64,000 nt of DNA from an uncultured Pelagibacteraceae bacterium. Its GTDB lineage: Bacteria; Pseudomonadota; Alphaproteobacteria; Pelagibacterales; Pelagibacteraceae. Position numbers and translations under genes: made by a program. The stretch spans positions 1 through 64,000 of the forward strand of contig CACHLB010000004.1 of the NCBI GenBank assembly GCA_902580505.1, written 5' to 3'. Position 1 is the stretch's first letter. Each line of letters opens with the position of its first letter. Shown here in pieces: positions 24,917 to 33,165 of the stretch. Below the pieces are notes generated by a model. It was not told the DNA's origin. It saw nothing but the letters and a program-made list of their open reading frames with translations, and searched no databases.

Positions 24917-25267
24917 ATGAGTATTGTCGACAAATCAGACGAAGAAATCATTAAAATTGCTGATCCTATCTGGGATAACATGGTTAGATGTTCCAACATG
25001 AAAGATTATGGTGGTTTTACCAGGGATTTATCATCACAAATGCTTTACGGGGCCAACGAAGTAGAGTTAGGTAAGCAATGGGCAAGCAATAAGCTGATCT
25101 CAAGCCTTAAAGAGGGGTGTAAGGCTATAGGCTGTCTAAGAAGAGGCTTGTACGTAACTGTTATATATAAACAAAACAGTACAGAGATACCTGGAGACTT
25201 TTTAGGTCGGCTTGTCCTTGGAGAAGAGGGAGATGAGGTCAAAGTCTTCGGGGCAACTATTTTTTAA
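24917..25267 (+). CDS. Unrecognised 116-aa protein behind aprA
   Basis: I do not recognise this family. It is soluble and acidic at the N-terminus (MSIVDKSDEEIIKIADPIWDN), with three cysteines (VRCSNM, EGCKAIGCLRRG) and a compact alpha/beta look. It begins 9 bases after aprA in the same strand, so it is almost surely co-transcribed. The local base composition is richer in G and C than the neighbours. Cys-x-x-x-x-x-Cys (GCKAIGC) could hold a metal or carry sulfur; a role in sulfite or AMP/APS handling is an inference from position. Confidence 0.8.
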   Translation: MSIVDKSDEEIIKIADPIWDNMVRCSNMKDYGGFTRDLSSQMLYGANEVELGKQWASNKLISSLKEGCKAIGCLRRGLYVTVIYKQNSTEIPGDFLGRLVLGEEGDEVKVFGATIF

Positions 25268-25318
25268 ATTTAATTAAATATTATTTGCATTTAATAAAAC
25301 TTGTGGTAGTCCGCGGGT

Positions 25319-25465
25319 ATGCTTCAAGCTTTTAATCAAAATATTAAGAAAATCCCTTTATTAGTTTCAAATCAGCTTTCAAAAATAATTAAATCTTTTC
25401 TTTATCTTTTTATATTTTTTACTTGGGCAATTATAATCCTAGGAACATTTCAAAATTTTATTTAA
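25319..25465 (+). CDS. Possible 48-aa single-helix protein
   Basis: Not in the ORF track. ATG 25319 opens MLQAFNQNIKKIPLLVSNQL, followed by a hydrophobic helix (FLYLFIFFTWAIIILGTF). It fills most of the 249-base gap between the apr genes and the TauE gene. No clear ribosome site; a GC-rich CCGCGGG sits just upstream. Kept because of the plausible amphipathic-plus-helix structure, but it may be chance. Confidence 0.35.
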   Translation: MLQAFNQNIKKIPLLVSNQLSKIIKSFLYLFIFFTWAIIILGTFQNFI

Positions 25466-25516
25466 TTTATTCTTATAATCATTGACTTTGGATTATGAGA
25501 GGAATAGTTAGATTGT

Positions 25517-26602
25517 ATGGAATATTTTCTTCCAATAGCTCAAGTCGAGATTAACATACTCTTCATATTTGGTTTAAGTTTAGCAGTTGGTATTCTTTCA
25601 GGATTGTTTGGTGTAGGCGGAGGATTTTTAATGACACCATTTTTAATATTTTTAGGTATTCCACCTGCTTATGCAGTTCCAAATGAAGCAAGCAATATTT
25701 TAGGAACATCAGTATCAGGTTCAACCACCCATTATTTAAAAGGAACATTAGATTATAAAATGGGATTGATGATTGTAGTAGGAGGAACTATCGGAACTTT
25801 GCTAGGAATCTTAACTTTTTCTTATTTTCAGGATATTGGAAAAATAAACATCGTTATCTCATTGGCCTACATGTATATCTTAGCTATACTTGGAACTTTG
25901 ATGCTTATTCAAGGAGTATCAGAAATTGATAAGGCTAGAAAAAAAATTGTTGTAAGAAAAAAATTACATACGCATTATTGGATACATGGACTTCCTTTTA
26001 GAATGCGTTTTAAAAAGTCAAAGGTTTATGAAAGCGCATTTACTCCAATTATTATTGGTTTAATTGTAGGATATATCGCTGCAATTATGGGAGTGGGCGG
26101 TGCATTTATATTAGTTCCTGCAATGATTTATATTATTGGAATGCCAACCAAACTAATTCCTGGCACATCTTTGTTTGTTACAATATTTGTAAGTGCAATC
26201 GTAACCGTTCTTCATGCCTTTAATTACGGAACAATTGATCTTGTTTTAGTTTTTGTACTTATACTTGGCTCTATTATAGGTGTTCAGTTTGGTCAAAAAA
26301 TTGGTGAAAAAGTTGATAGCTCGGAATTTAAAACAATCTTAGCAGTACTTTTATTATTAGTTGGAATTGCAATTGCTTATGACACTTTTATTAAAGAAGA
26401 TGTAATTGTTGAAACAATGGTAAATGGAACTAAAAACCTCGGTAACATTGCACAGTTTATTTTAGATTATTCTAAAGACCTTCCAGTTTTTTATGGACTT
26501 ACATCAGTTGTACTAGCAGTAGTTCTTGGAATTGGAGCTGCAATTTTAAGAAATTATATTTCTAAATGGAATAAAGCAAGAGAAGCTAAGCTTAAAGCTT
26601 AG
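25517..26602 (+). CDS. TauE/SafE family exporter (sulfite or organosulfonate export candidate)
   Basis: 361 aa, about nine membrane helices, with the paired family motifs [22 protein letters not shown] and [20 protein letters not shown]. TauE and its relatives are associated with taurine and sulfoacetate degradation, where they are proposed to export sulfite. Placement between aprA and suyAB-xsc supports sulfite as cargo here. Convergent with suyB, whose last codon overlaps its end by four bases. The substrate is inferred from neighbourhood alone. Confidence 0.88.
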   Translation: MEYFLPIAQVEINILFIFGLSLAVGILSGLFGVGGGFLMTPFLIFLGIPPAYAVPNEASNILGTSVSGSTTHYLKGTLDYKMGLMIVVGGTIGTLLGILTFSYFQDIGKINIVISLAYMYILAILGTLMLIQGVSEIDKARKKIVVRKKLHTHYWIHGLPFRMRFKKSKVYESAFTPIIIGLIVGYIAAIMGVGGAFILVPAMIYIIGMPTKLIPGTSLFVTIFVSAIVTVLHAFNYGTIDLVLVFVLILGSIIGVQFGQKIGEKVDSSEFKTILAVLLLLVGIAIAYDTFIKEDVIVETMVNGTKNLGNIAQFILDYSKDLPVFYGLTSVVLAVVLGIGAAILRNYISKWNKAREAKLKA

Positions 26603-27765
26603 GCACTTCTGTATAATTTAGTCATAACAAATTCTCTATGACCTAGTGCTTCAGCACAAGTTAATCTTCCGTTTGCAACTCTTATCGTGGCTTTAATTAA
26701 TTCATCACCAGCTTCATCTAAATTCATTTCTCTTGATAAGATTTTAGAAACATCAACATCAATATGCTCACTCATGGTTCTAGCAGTTAAAGGATTAGCA
26801 GTTAGTTTTACTACTGGTTCAATTGGGTTTCCAATAATATTTCCTTGTCCAGTTGGAAATAGGTGAAGATTAAATCCTCCTGCCGCTTGTAAGGTAACAC
26901 ATTCAGCAGCCGCTGATGAAGTATCCATAAAGTATAATCCAGGACCCTTGGTTGGTTCTTCTGCTGGCTCTAGTACATCAATGAATTTGCATCCTCCAAT
27001 TTTTTGAAAGTTTCCAAATGCTTTTTCTTCAATTGTAGTAAGTCCACCAGCTATGTTTCCAGCTGTTGGTTGACTTTCAGAAAGATCGTCTGTTGCTTCT
27101 TTTAAGATGAAATCATTATACGAACTCCAAGTTTTTCTAAACTTCTCTTGAGCCTCAGGAGTTTTTCCTCTTTTTTCACAAACAGTTTCAGCTCCTGTTA
27201 GCTCAGATGTTTCACCAAAACACAAATGAACACCAAGGGGCTCTAATTTATCCATTAAATTTCCAACTGTAGGATTTGATGCTAAGCCTGATGTTGTATC
27301 AGACTCTCCACATTTAACTGATATCCATAAGTCACTAATAGGACGTTCTTCTCTTTGTTTCTCAGATGCCCAAATTGAAAATTCTTGAGCTTTCTTAGAA
27401 ACTCTTGCAATTGTATCTATGTCTCCAACACCTTCTATACTAAAACCTTCAACTGGTTTTCCAGTCGTTGCAATTGCATCAACAATTCTTTTTGTCCATT
27501 TAGGCTCAATACCAATTACTATAACTGCTGCTACATTTGGATTTTTTCCTGTTCCAATCATTGTTCTAAAATGAAGCTCTAGGTCTGCTCCAAATTGTAA
27601 TCTTCCATAAGAATGTGGAAGTGCAATCGTACCTTTAATATTATTAGCTACAGCTTCAGCACAAGCATTTGAAATATCATCAACAGGTAGAATTATTACG
27701 TGATTTCTTGTTCCTGTTCTTCCATCTTCTCTTTTATATCCTAAAAACGTTTTTGGAATTTCCAT
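26599..27765 (-). CDS. suyB: (2R)-Sulfolactate sulfo-lyase subunit beta
   Basis: 388 aa UxaA-family large subunit. The sequence closely follows SuyB as I recall it: [64 protein letters not shown] and [15 protein letters not shown]. SuyAB splits 3-sulfolactate into pyruvate and sulfite. The related altronate/galactarate dehydratases share the fold, but the [11 protein letters not shown] stretch and the xsc neighbour favour SuyB. The gene starts one base after suyA stop, so the subunits are co-translated. Confidence 0.87.
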   Translation of the reverse strand: MEIPKTFLGYKREDGRTGTRNHVIILPVDDISNACAEAVANNIKGTIALPHSYGRLQFGADLELHFRTMIGTGKNPNVAAVIVIGIEPKWTKRIVDAIATTGKPVEGFSIEGVGDIDTIARVSKKAQEFSIWASEKQREERPISDLWISVKCGESDTTSGLASNPTVGNLMDKLEPLGVHLCFGETSELTGAETVCEKRGKTPEAQEKFRKTWSSYNDFILKEATDDLSESQPTAGNIAGGLTTIEEKAFGNFQKIGGCKFIDVLEPAEEPTKGPGLYFMDTSSAAAECVTLQAAGGFNLHLFPTGQGNIIGNPIEPVVKLTANPLTARTMSEHIDVDVSKILSREMNLDEAGDELIKATIRVANGRLTCAEALGHREFVMTKLYRSA

Positions 27766-27766
27766 T

Positions 27767-28054
27767 TTACCACTTTTTAGTTTTTACGTTGTGAACATGT
27801 ACATGCTCACCTTTTTTAATTGATTTTACTACTTTGCCAATATCATGTCCGTATTTTAATATTGTATCTCCCTCGTTAAGATCAGTCATAGCAATTTTAT
27901 GACCTAAAGGTATTTCATCCATCGATTGAATTTTTACTGATTTATCATTTTCCATAATCCAGCAATCACAGTCTTGTTTAGGAGTAATCTTTTCAATAAC
28001 TACAACACCTACATTGTCTTTTTCATCGTGGATTATAATATCTGTGCCAGCCAT
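27767..28054 (-). CDS. suyA: (2R)-Sulfolactate sulfo-lyase subunit alpha
   Basis: Small SAF-domain subunit. The ORF track starts at a TTG (28087); ATG 28054 ([14 protein letters not shown]) gives 95 aa, the family length, and lies downstream of the predicted promoter whose start point would fall near 28081. The domain ends with [14 protein letters not shown], the conserved SAF tail that binds the acidic substrate. It pairs with SuyB to release sulfite from sulfolactate. Divergent from xsc with 90 bases between, suggesting shared control. Confidence 0.85.
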   Translation of the reverse strand: MAGTDIIIHDEKDNVGVVVIEKITPKQDCDCWIMENDKSVKIQSMDEIPLGHKIAMTDLNEGDTILKYGHDIGKVVKSIKKGEHVHVHNVKTKKW

Positions 28055-28087
28055 TGTGACGATTTCTTTGTTTGAAATTCGATCCAA

Positions 28088-28115
28088 TTTATATATGAAT
28101 TGATCACTTTGACAA
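28088..28115 (-). promoter_or_regulatory. Putative promoter of suyAB
   Basis: On the minus strand TTGTCA (28115-28110) and TATAAA (28093-28088) are spaced by 16 bases. The expected transcription start (about 28081) lies upstream of ATG 28054 and at the TTG used by the ORF track, which supports the shorter SuyA. Confidence 0.5.
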
Positions 28116-28144
28116 TTAAAAAATAGAATTAAGAAGGATTTGAT

Positions 28145-29929
28145 ATGGCTAAAATGACAACCGAAGAAGCTTTTGTAAAAGTTTTACAAATGCATGGTAT
28201 CGAACATTCTTTTGGTATTATCGGTTCTGCATTCATGCCTATTTCTGATCTTTTCCCAGAAGCTGGAATAACTTTTTGGGACGTTGCTCATGAAACAAAT
28301 GGTGGATTGATTGCTGATGGTTATACGAGAGCAACTGGAAAAATGTCAATGGTGATTGCTCAAAATGGTCCAGGCATTACAGGACTTGTTACACCAATAA
28401 AAACTGCTTATTGGAATCATACTCCACTACTGTTAGTTACACCACAAGCTGCAAACAAAACTATGGGCCAAGGTGGTTTTCAAGAAGTAGAGCAAATGAA
28501 TTTATTTAAAGACATGGTCTGCTATCAAGAAGAAGTTAGAGATCCATCAAGAATGGCAGAAGTATTAAACAGAGTAATAGAAAAAGCGTTTAGAGGGTCA
28601 GCGCCCGCGCAAATAAATGTGCCAAGAGATTTTTGGACACAAGTTATAGATATAGAATTACCTCCAATTGTAAGATTTGAAAGACAAGGTGGTGGAAAAG
28701 ATGCTGTTGATAGAGCTGCGAAATTATTATCAGAAGCAAAATTCCCTGTAATTTTATCTGGGGCGGGAGTTGTTATAGGTGACGCGATTGATGATTGTAA
28801 AAAATTAGCAGAAAAGCTTGATGCGCCTGTATGTAATGGATATCAACATAACGATAGCTTTCCAGGAAGCCATCCATTAGCTGTTGGTCCATTAGGTTAC
28901 AATGGATCTAAAGCTGCAATGGAGTTAATTTCAAAAGCTGATGTAGTTTTAGCATTAGGAACAAGATTAAATCCATTTTCAACATTACCAGGATATGGAA
29001 TTGATTACTGGCCAAAAGAAGCAACAATTATTCAAGTAGATATGAACCCTGATCGTATTGGTTTAACTAAGAAAGTTACAGTTGGTATTTGCGGTGACGC
29101 TAAAATGGTAGCTCAACAGATATTAGAAAAACTTTCATCAAATGCTGGAGATAATGGCAGAGAAGACAGAAAAAATCTAATTCATCAAACAAAATCTGCA
29201 TGGTTGCAAACTCTTACAAGTTTAGATCATGAGGATGATGATCCAGGAACTGTTTGGAATAAAGAAGCAAGAGAAAGAGATAAAGATAGAATGTCTCCAA
29301 GACAAGCATGGAGAGCTATTCAAGCTGGGATGCCAGAAGATGTTATAATTTCAAGTGATATTGGAAATAATTGTGCAATAGGTAATGCATACCCAACATT
29401 TGAGAAACCAAGAAAATATTTAGCACCAGGTTTATTTGGACCTTGTGGTTATGGATTTCCATCTATTCTTGGAGCAAAAATTGGGTGTCCAGATACTCCA
29501 GTTATAGGTTTTGCAGGTGATGGAGCATTTGGAATAAGTATGAATGAAATGAGTTCGTGTGCAAGAGAAGAGTGGCCAGCAATAACAATGGTAATTTTTA
29601 GAAATTATCAATGGGGCGCTGAAAAAAGAAATTCAATATTGTGGTTTGATGATAACTTTGTTGGAACAGAGTTAGATCCAGAATTAAGTTATGCAAAAGT
29701 TGCTAATGCATGTGGTTTAAAAGGAGTTATTGCAAATACAATGGAAGAAACCACTAAAGCTATCAAACAATCATGTGAAGATCAGAAAAAAGGTATTACT
29801 ACATTTATCGAAATAATTCTAAATCAAGAATTAGGTGAGCCATTCAGAAGAGATGCTATGAAAAAACCAGTTAAAGTAGCTGGTATAAGCAAGAGTGATA
29901 TGAAGCCTCAAAAGTCTCTTGTTAGTTGA
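28145..29929 (+). CDS. xsc: Sulfoacetaldehyde acetyltransferase
   Basis: 594 aa ThDP enzyme: sulfoacetaldehyde plus phosphate gives acetyl phosphate and sulfite. The N-terminal ThDP glutamate lies in DVAHETNGGLIADGYTRATG; the Mg-ThDP motif begins GFAGDGAFGISMNEMSS and ends near RNYQWGAEKRN. Segments such as GIIGSAFMPISDLFPEAGI and FQEVEQMNLFKDMVCYQE are characteristic of Xsc rather than acetolactate synthase or glyoxylate carboligase. A GAAGGA ribosome site precedes the ATG. Divergent from suyAB; a downstream FAD oxidoreductase follows after 31 bases. Confidence 0.95.
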   Translation: MAKMTTEEAFVKVLQMHGIEHSFGIIGSAFMPISDLFPEAGITFWDVAHETNGGLIADGYTRATGKMSMVIAQNGPGITGLVTPIKTAYWNHTPLLLVTPQAANKTMGQGGFQEVEQMNLFKDMVCYQEEVRDPSRMAEVLNRVIEKAFRGSAPAQINVPRDFWTQVIDIELPPIVRFERQGGGKDAVDRAAKLLSEAKFPVILSGAGVVIGDAIDDCKKLAEKLDAPVCNGYQHNDSFPGSHPLAVGPLGYNGSKAAMELISKADVVLALGTRLNPFSTLPGYGIDYWPKEATIIQVDMNPDRIGLTKKVTVGICGDAKMVAQQILEKLSSNAGDNGREDRKNLIHQTKSAWLQTLTSLDHEDDDPGTVWNKEARERDKDRMSPRQAWRAIQAGMPEDVIISSDIGNNCAIGNAYPTFEKPRKYLAPGLFGPCGYGFPSILGAKIGCPDTPVIGFAGDGAFGISMNEMSSCAREEWPAITMVIFRNYQWGAEKRNSILWFDDNFVGTELDPELSYAKVANACGLKGVIANTMEETTKAIKQSCEDQKKGITTFIEIILNQELGEPFRRDAMKKPVKVAGISKSDMKPQKSLVS

Positions 29930-29960
29930 GATTAGTAAAATTTCATTATAAAAATAATTA

Positions 29961-31265
29961 TTGGATTTAATAAACAACAATTTCTGTGGATGGACAAGAC
30001 AACTTCCTGAGAGAAGTAATTTTAAATTACTAGATCAAGACATTTACTGTGATTATTTAATTGTAGGAGCTGGGTATACAGGATTATCAGCTGCTAGAAA
30101 ACTTTCAGATATAATGAAAGATAAAAAAATTATTCTCATTGATGCACAGTTAGCGGGTGAGGGTGGAAGTTCAAGAAATTCAGGCTATCTAGTTGATACT
30201 ACATTAAATGATGGTTTTACATCTAACAGCGATAAAGAGAATTATGTAAAAAAAACAAAAATATATCACCTGGGTATAGAAGCTGTTAGAAAATTTATAA
30301 AAGAATATCAGGTTGATTGTGATTGGAATGAATGTGGAAAATATTTTGCTTCCTCTAAAGAGCAAGATGAGACAAAAGCTCAATCGTTCAGCAAATTATT
30401 AAATAGTCTTGGTTTTAAAAATAAAATTTTATTTAATAAAGAGTTAACTGAAAAATTGGGAACGCCTTTTTATAAAATTGGAGTTTTTACCTCAGGAGGA
30501 ATTCTTTTAAACCCTGGTAAATTAGCTAGAGCAATGGTTGATACATTGCCAGATAATGTAAAATTATATGAAAATTCTCAAATTTATAATTGGAAAAAGA
30601 TTAATAACAAAATTGAATGTTTTACAAAAAAGCACAAAATAACTACTAAAAAAATTATTTTTTGCACAAACGGTTTTTTGAAATATTTGAATGTAAAAAA
30701 AAATTATAGTTTCCCAATCACATTAACTGCTAGTCTCACGAGAAAACTCACAGATAAAGAATTTAAAGATATAGGTTCTCCAAAAGAGTGGGGTGTTCTT
30801 CCTATAAGACCAATGGGTGCTACGATAAGAATGACTAAAGATAGGAGAATACTTATAAGAAATACTGCAGAGTTAAGAAACCCTTTTTCAATGAATAGAA
30901 ATGAATTAAATAAAAGAGCTGCAATTCATAAAGAAGGCATCAAGAAAAGATTTAAACAATTACCTGATAATATAATAGAGAGCAGTTGGTCGGGAATTGT
31001 ATGTAGAAGTGGTAATAGCTCTCAAATATTTGAAAAAATTGATGATAATATTTTTAGCGCAGGTTGTTACAATGGATCTGGCATTGGAGTAGGAACACTA
31101 TTCGGTGAACAAATAGCCTTAATGGCCTCTAATCAACAATCTAATGAAATAGAAGTAATACAACAAAGAAAAAAACCAAACTGGTTACCACCACAACCCT
31201 TTTTAAATTTGGGAATTTACACTAGATTAGCTTACGAAAGGATAAAAGCTCAAACTGAAATTTAA
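29961..31265 (+). CDS. FAD-dependent oxidoreductase (DAO family)
   Basis: 434 aa. Starts with TTG; no in-frame ATG precedes the Rossmann motif DYLIVGAGYTGLSAARKL (around residues 31-48). GEGGSSRNSGYLVD and the C-terminal CYNGSGIGVGTLFGE mark the PuuB/OrdL-like glycine/D-amino-acid oxidase clan, which oxidises primary or secondary amines. Its place after xsc makes a taurine- or N-methyltaurine-type amine a possible substrate (TauX-like), but glutamylputrescine or proline betaine derivatives are equally possible from sequence. Overlaps the next gene by one base. Confidence 0.83.
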   Translation: MDLINNNFCGWTRQLPERSNFKLLDQDIYCDYLIVGAGYTGLSAARKLSDIMKDKKIILIDAQLAGEGGSSRNSGYLVDTTLNDGFTSNSDKENYVKKTKIYHLGIEAVRKFIKEYQVDCDWNECGKYFASSKEQDETKAQSFSKLLNSLGFKNKILFNKELTEKLGTPFYKIGVFTSGGILLNPGKLARAMVDTLPDNVKLYENSQIYNWKKINNKIECFTKKHKITTKKIIFCTNGFLKYLNVKKNYSFPITLTASLTRKLTDKEFKDIGSPKEWGVLPIRPMGATIRMTKDRRILIRNTAELRNPFSMNRNELNKRAAIHKEGIKKRFKQLPDNIIESSWSGIVCRSGNSSQIFEKIDDNIFSAGCYNGSGIGVGTLFGEQIALMASNQQSNEIEVIQQRKKPNWLPPQPFLNLGIYTRLAYERIKAQTEI

Positions 31266-31471
31266 TGAAAAAAAATTTAAAGCTTATAGTTTTTTTAGTA
31301 TTAGGAATTATAGCTCTTTACATCTCAACTAATTATTATAACGATTTTAATAGAAGCAAAACTATTAAAGCATGTATAATTGGAAAAGCTGAATTAGATT
31401 CTAAAAAAACTAAAGAGGACAGATTATCAAACGAACAAATTAAAAAATTTTGTGAAGATCAAATAAAATGA
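31265..31471 (+). CDS. Small single-helix membrane protein
   Basis: 68 aa: an N-terminal membrane helix or uncleaved signal (LKLIVFLVLGIIALYIST) followed by a charged tail with two cysteines (KACIIGKAE, KKFCEDQ). It overlaps the DAO gene by one base and the aminotransferase by four, so it is translated within the operon. No family recognised. Two cysteines outside the membrane could form a disulfide. Confidence 0.75.
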   Translation: MKKNLKLIVFLVLGIIALYISTNYYNDFNRSKTIKACIIGKAELDSKKTKEDRLSNEQIKKFCEDQIK

Positions 31472-32616
31472 TGAAAAAATCAAAAAGATCAGATGTTGAT
31501 CCATTTATAGTAATGGATGTAATGGAATCTGCTAGAATTGCAGAGGAAAAAGGTAAAGATATAATTCATATGGAGGTAGGGCAGCCAGGAACACCCGCAC
31601 CTAAGATTGCTAAAGATTATATTACTAATGAGATAAACAAAAACAATCTAGGTTACACAGTATCGCTAGGTCTACCTGATCTAAGAACAAAAATTTCAAA
31701 GTTATATGGAGATTGGTACAATTTAGATTTAAATCCAAATAGAATAGTAGTTACAACAGGGTCTTCCGGAGCCTTTATATTATCGTTTTCGGCATTGTTT
31801 GATAGTGGAGACAGAGTTGGAATTGGATCTCCAAGTTATCCTAGCTATAGACAAATACTAAAATCACTAAGTTTGGAAACTGTAGATATTCAAACTAAAC
31901 TTCAAAATAGATTTCAACCTGTTCCAGAAGATATTACAAATAATAATTTAAATGGAATTCTTGTTGCATCGCCTGCAAATCCAACTGGTTCTATGCTGGA
32001 TAAACAATCTTTAGAGAATTTAATTAATACTGCAAATGAAAACAATGTAAGCTTTATTAGTGATGAGATTTATCACGGAATACAATATGAAAATAATCCA
32101 ACTTCAGCTTTAGAGATTACAGATAATTGCTATGTAATTAATTCTTTTTCAAAATACTTTTCTATGACTGGTTGGCGAATAGGATGGATGGTTGTACCAG
32201 AAGATCATGTCAGACAAGTAGAAAGACTCTCGCAAAATTTATTTGTCTGTCCTCCACACGCAAGTCAAGTTACAGCTCTTGCTTCATTGGATGCAAATGA
32301 AGAGTTACAATCAAATGTAGAAGTATATAAAAAAAATAGAGAGATACTATTAGAGGAATTACCTAAGGCAGGATTAAAAAAGTTTTCACCACCTGATGGA
32401 GCTTTTTACATTTATGTTGATATATCTGAATATTCAAATGATAGCTTAGCTTTTTGTAAAAAAGTTTTAGATGAAGCAAATGTTGCAATAACACCAGGAA
32501 TTGATTTTGATCAAAAAAGAGGAAATTCTACTATACGATTCTCATACGCAAGAAGCACAAAAGATATAATAGAAGGTGCTAAGAGAATTAAAGATTTTAT
32601 GTCTAAAAATTATTAA
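31468..32616 (+). CDS. Class I/II aminotransferase (fold type I PLP)
   Basis: 382 aa. PLP-lysine motif SFSKYFSMTGWRIGW, cofactor motifs SPANPTGSM, SDEIYHGIQ, and the substrate arginine in STIRFSYARS. This is the broad aspartate/alanine/aromatic group and is similar in layout to archaeal-type AspC proteins. As third gene in the xsc-downstream operon, it might transaminate cysteate to sulfopyruvate, the step feeding sulfolactate to SuyAB, but no lactate-type dehydrogenase (SlcD/ComC) is visible nearby. A strong structured terminator follows. Confidence 0.88.
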   Translation: MMKKSKRSDVDPFIVMDVMESARIAEEKGKDIIHMEVGQPGTPAPKIAKDYITNEINKNNLGYTVSLGLPDLRTKISKLYGDWYNLDLNPNRIVVTTGSSGAFILSFSALFDSGDRVGIGSPSYPSYRQILKSLSLETVDIQTKLQNRFQPVPEDITNNNLNGILVASPANPTGSMLDKQSLENLINTANENNVSFISDEIYHGIQYENNPTSALEITDNCYVINSFSKYFSMTGWRIGWMVVPEDHVRQVERLSQNLFVCPPHASQVTALASLDANEELQSNVEVYKKNREILLEELPKAGLKKFSPPDGAFYIYVDISEYSNDSLAFCKKVLDEANVAITPGIDFDQKRGNSTIRFSYARSTKDIIEGAKRIKDFMSKNY

Positions 32617-32662
32617 AAGGGGTCAGCTCAATTGGTTATTACCAAAAGAGCTCCCCTTTTTT
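32615..32662 (+). terminator. Strong structured terminator after aminotransferase
   Basis: AAAAGGGG / CCCCTTTT pairs outside, a two-base bulge, then AGCTC / GAGCT, a symmetric AA-AA internal loop, TTGGT / ACCAA and a TATT tetraloop. Six Ts follow the 3' arm. The interior resembles a tRNA D-arm (AGCTCAATTGGTTA) by chance. Confidence 0.85.
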
Positions 32663-32964
32663 ATGCCATTTTGGCCAAATCCATCAAATGGATTTAGTTT
32701 GTGTTATTTTTAATATGTGATATCTCACCAGCTAAGTGTCAGGTGGCGTTATTCTAAGCATTTGCACCTCCTTCACTTATAAAAATAAGTTTTAGGTAGG
32801 TTGTATTCAACAAATTTATTTCTATTTTTTATAAATATATTATTTGAATACAACCTGTCTCTTTAGTAGATTCTCGATATCGAAATAATCAAAATATTCC
32901 CAAACTCTTAAATGAAACTTATGTCACAGAGACAGACAATAAATATATTTGTAATTAAAATCTC
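32663..32964. other. Non-coding stretch rich in inverted repeats, possible small RNA(s)
   Basis: No convincing protein gene in this gap. Inverted repeats, in order: AAATCCAT-caa-ATGGATTT (32677-32695); GTGA-tatc-TCAC and CACC..GGTG overlapping around 32715-32745; ACTTAT-aaaa-ATAAGT followed by TTTT (about 32775-32793); a perfect 13-bp stem AGGTTGTATTCAA / TTGAATACAACCT (32798-32856); and CTGTCTCT / AGAGACAG (32855-32935). A CACCTCCTT motif (anti-Shine-Dalgarno-like) lies at 32766-32774. On the minus strand the same bases give AAGGAGGTG plus a 9-codon frame MLRITPPDT. A plus-strand small RNA is the simplest reading. Confidence 0.45.
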
Positions 32965-33156
32965 ATGAAAACGATATTTGTTATTGGATCAAAAAAACAT
33001 ACTCTAAAATACACAAGAAAAATGCCTGAGGGTGAAGTTAAGAAAATGAAATCTTTTGTTACAAACAAAGGGCAAAAACTTGAAAAAACTTCAAAATTTA
33101 AAATTTTAAAAGTATCAGACGACAAAACTTCAAGAACTTTCAAAATCAGTCTTTAA
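32965..33156 (+). CDS. Small basic protein upstream of photolyase
   Basis: 63 aa, basic, no membrane segment: MKTIFVIGSKKHTLKYTRKM, ending TSRTFKISL. I recognise no family. It is 9 bases upstream of the photolyase gene and could share its transcript. An antisense 62-aa ORF exists over the same bases, but its composition (Phe-rich) looks like a shadow. The beta-strand-like repeats suggest a small folded domain. Confidence 0.6.
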   Translation: MKTIFVIGSKKHTLKYTRKMPEGEVKKMKSFVTNKGQKLEKTSKFKILKVSDDKTSRTFKISL

Positions 33157-33165
33157 TTATTTAAA

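Noticed and set aside
26599-28054. UxaA-type altronate/galactarate dehydratase
   Set aside because: The split into small SAF subunit and 388-aa large subunit, the [11 protein letters not shown] and [15 protein letters not shown] segments, and divergence from xsc fit SuyAB better.
32620-32655. tRNA-like sequence (AGCTCAATTGGTTA looks like a D-arm)
   Set aside because: No anticodon arm, T-arm or CCA follows; the bases are fully explained by a symmetric terminator hairpin with a T run.
32766-32774. Fragment of 16S rRNA 3' end (CACCTCCTT)
   Set aside because: Only these nine bases match; flanking sequence is unlike 16S rRNA, so an anti-SD-type motif or the complement of an SD is more likely.
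32955-33143. 62-aa minus-strand ORF
   Set aside because: Opposite to the 63-aa gene; Phe-rich composition typical of reverse-complement translation of a Lys-rich frame.
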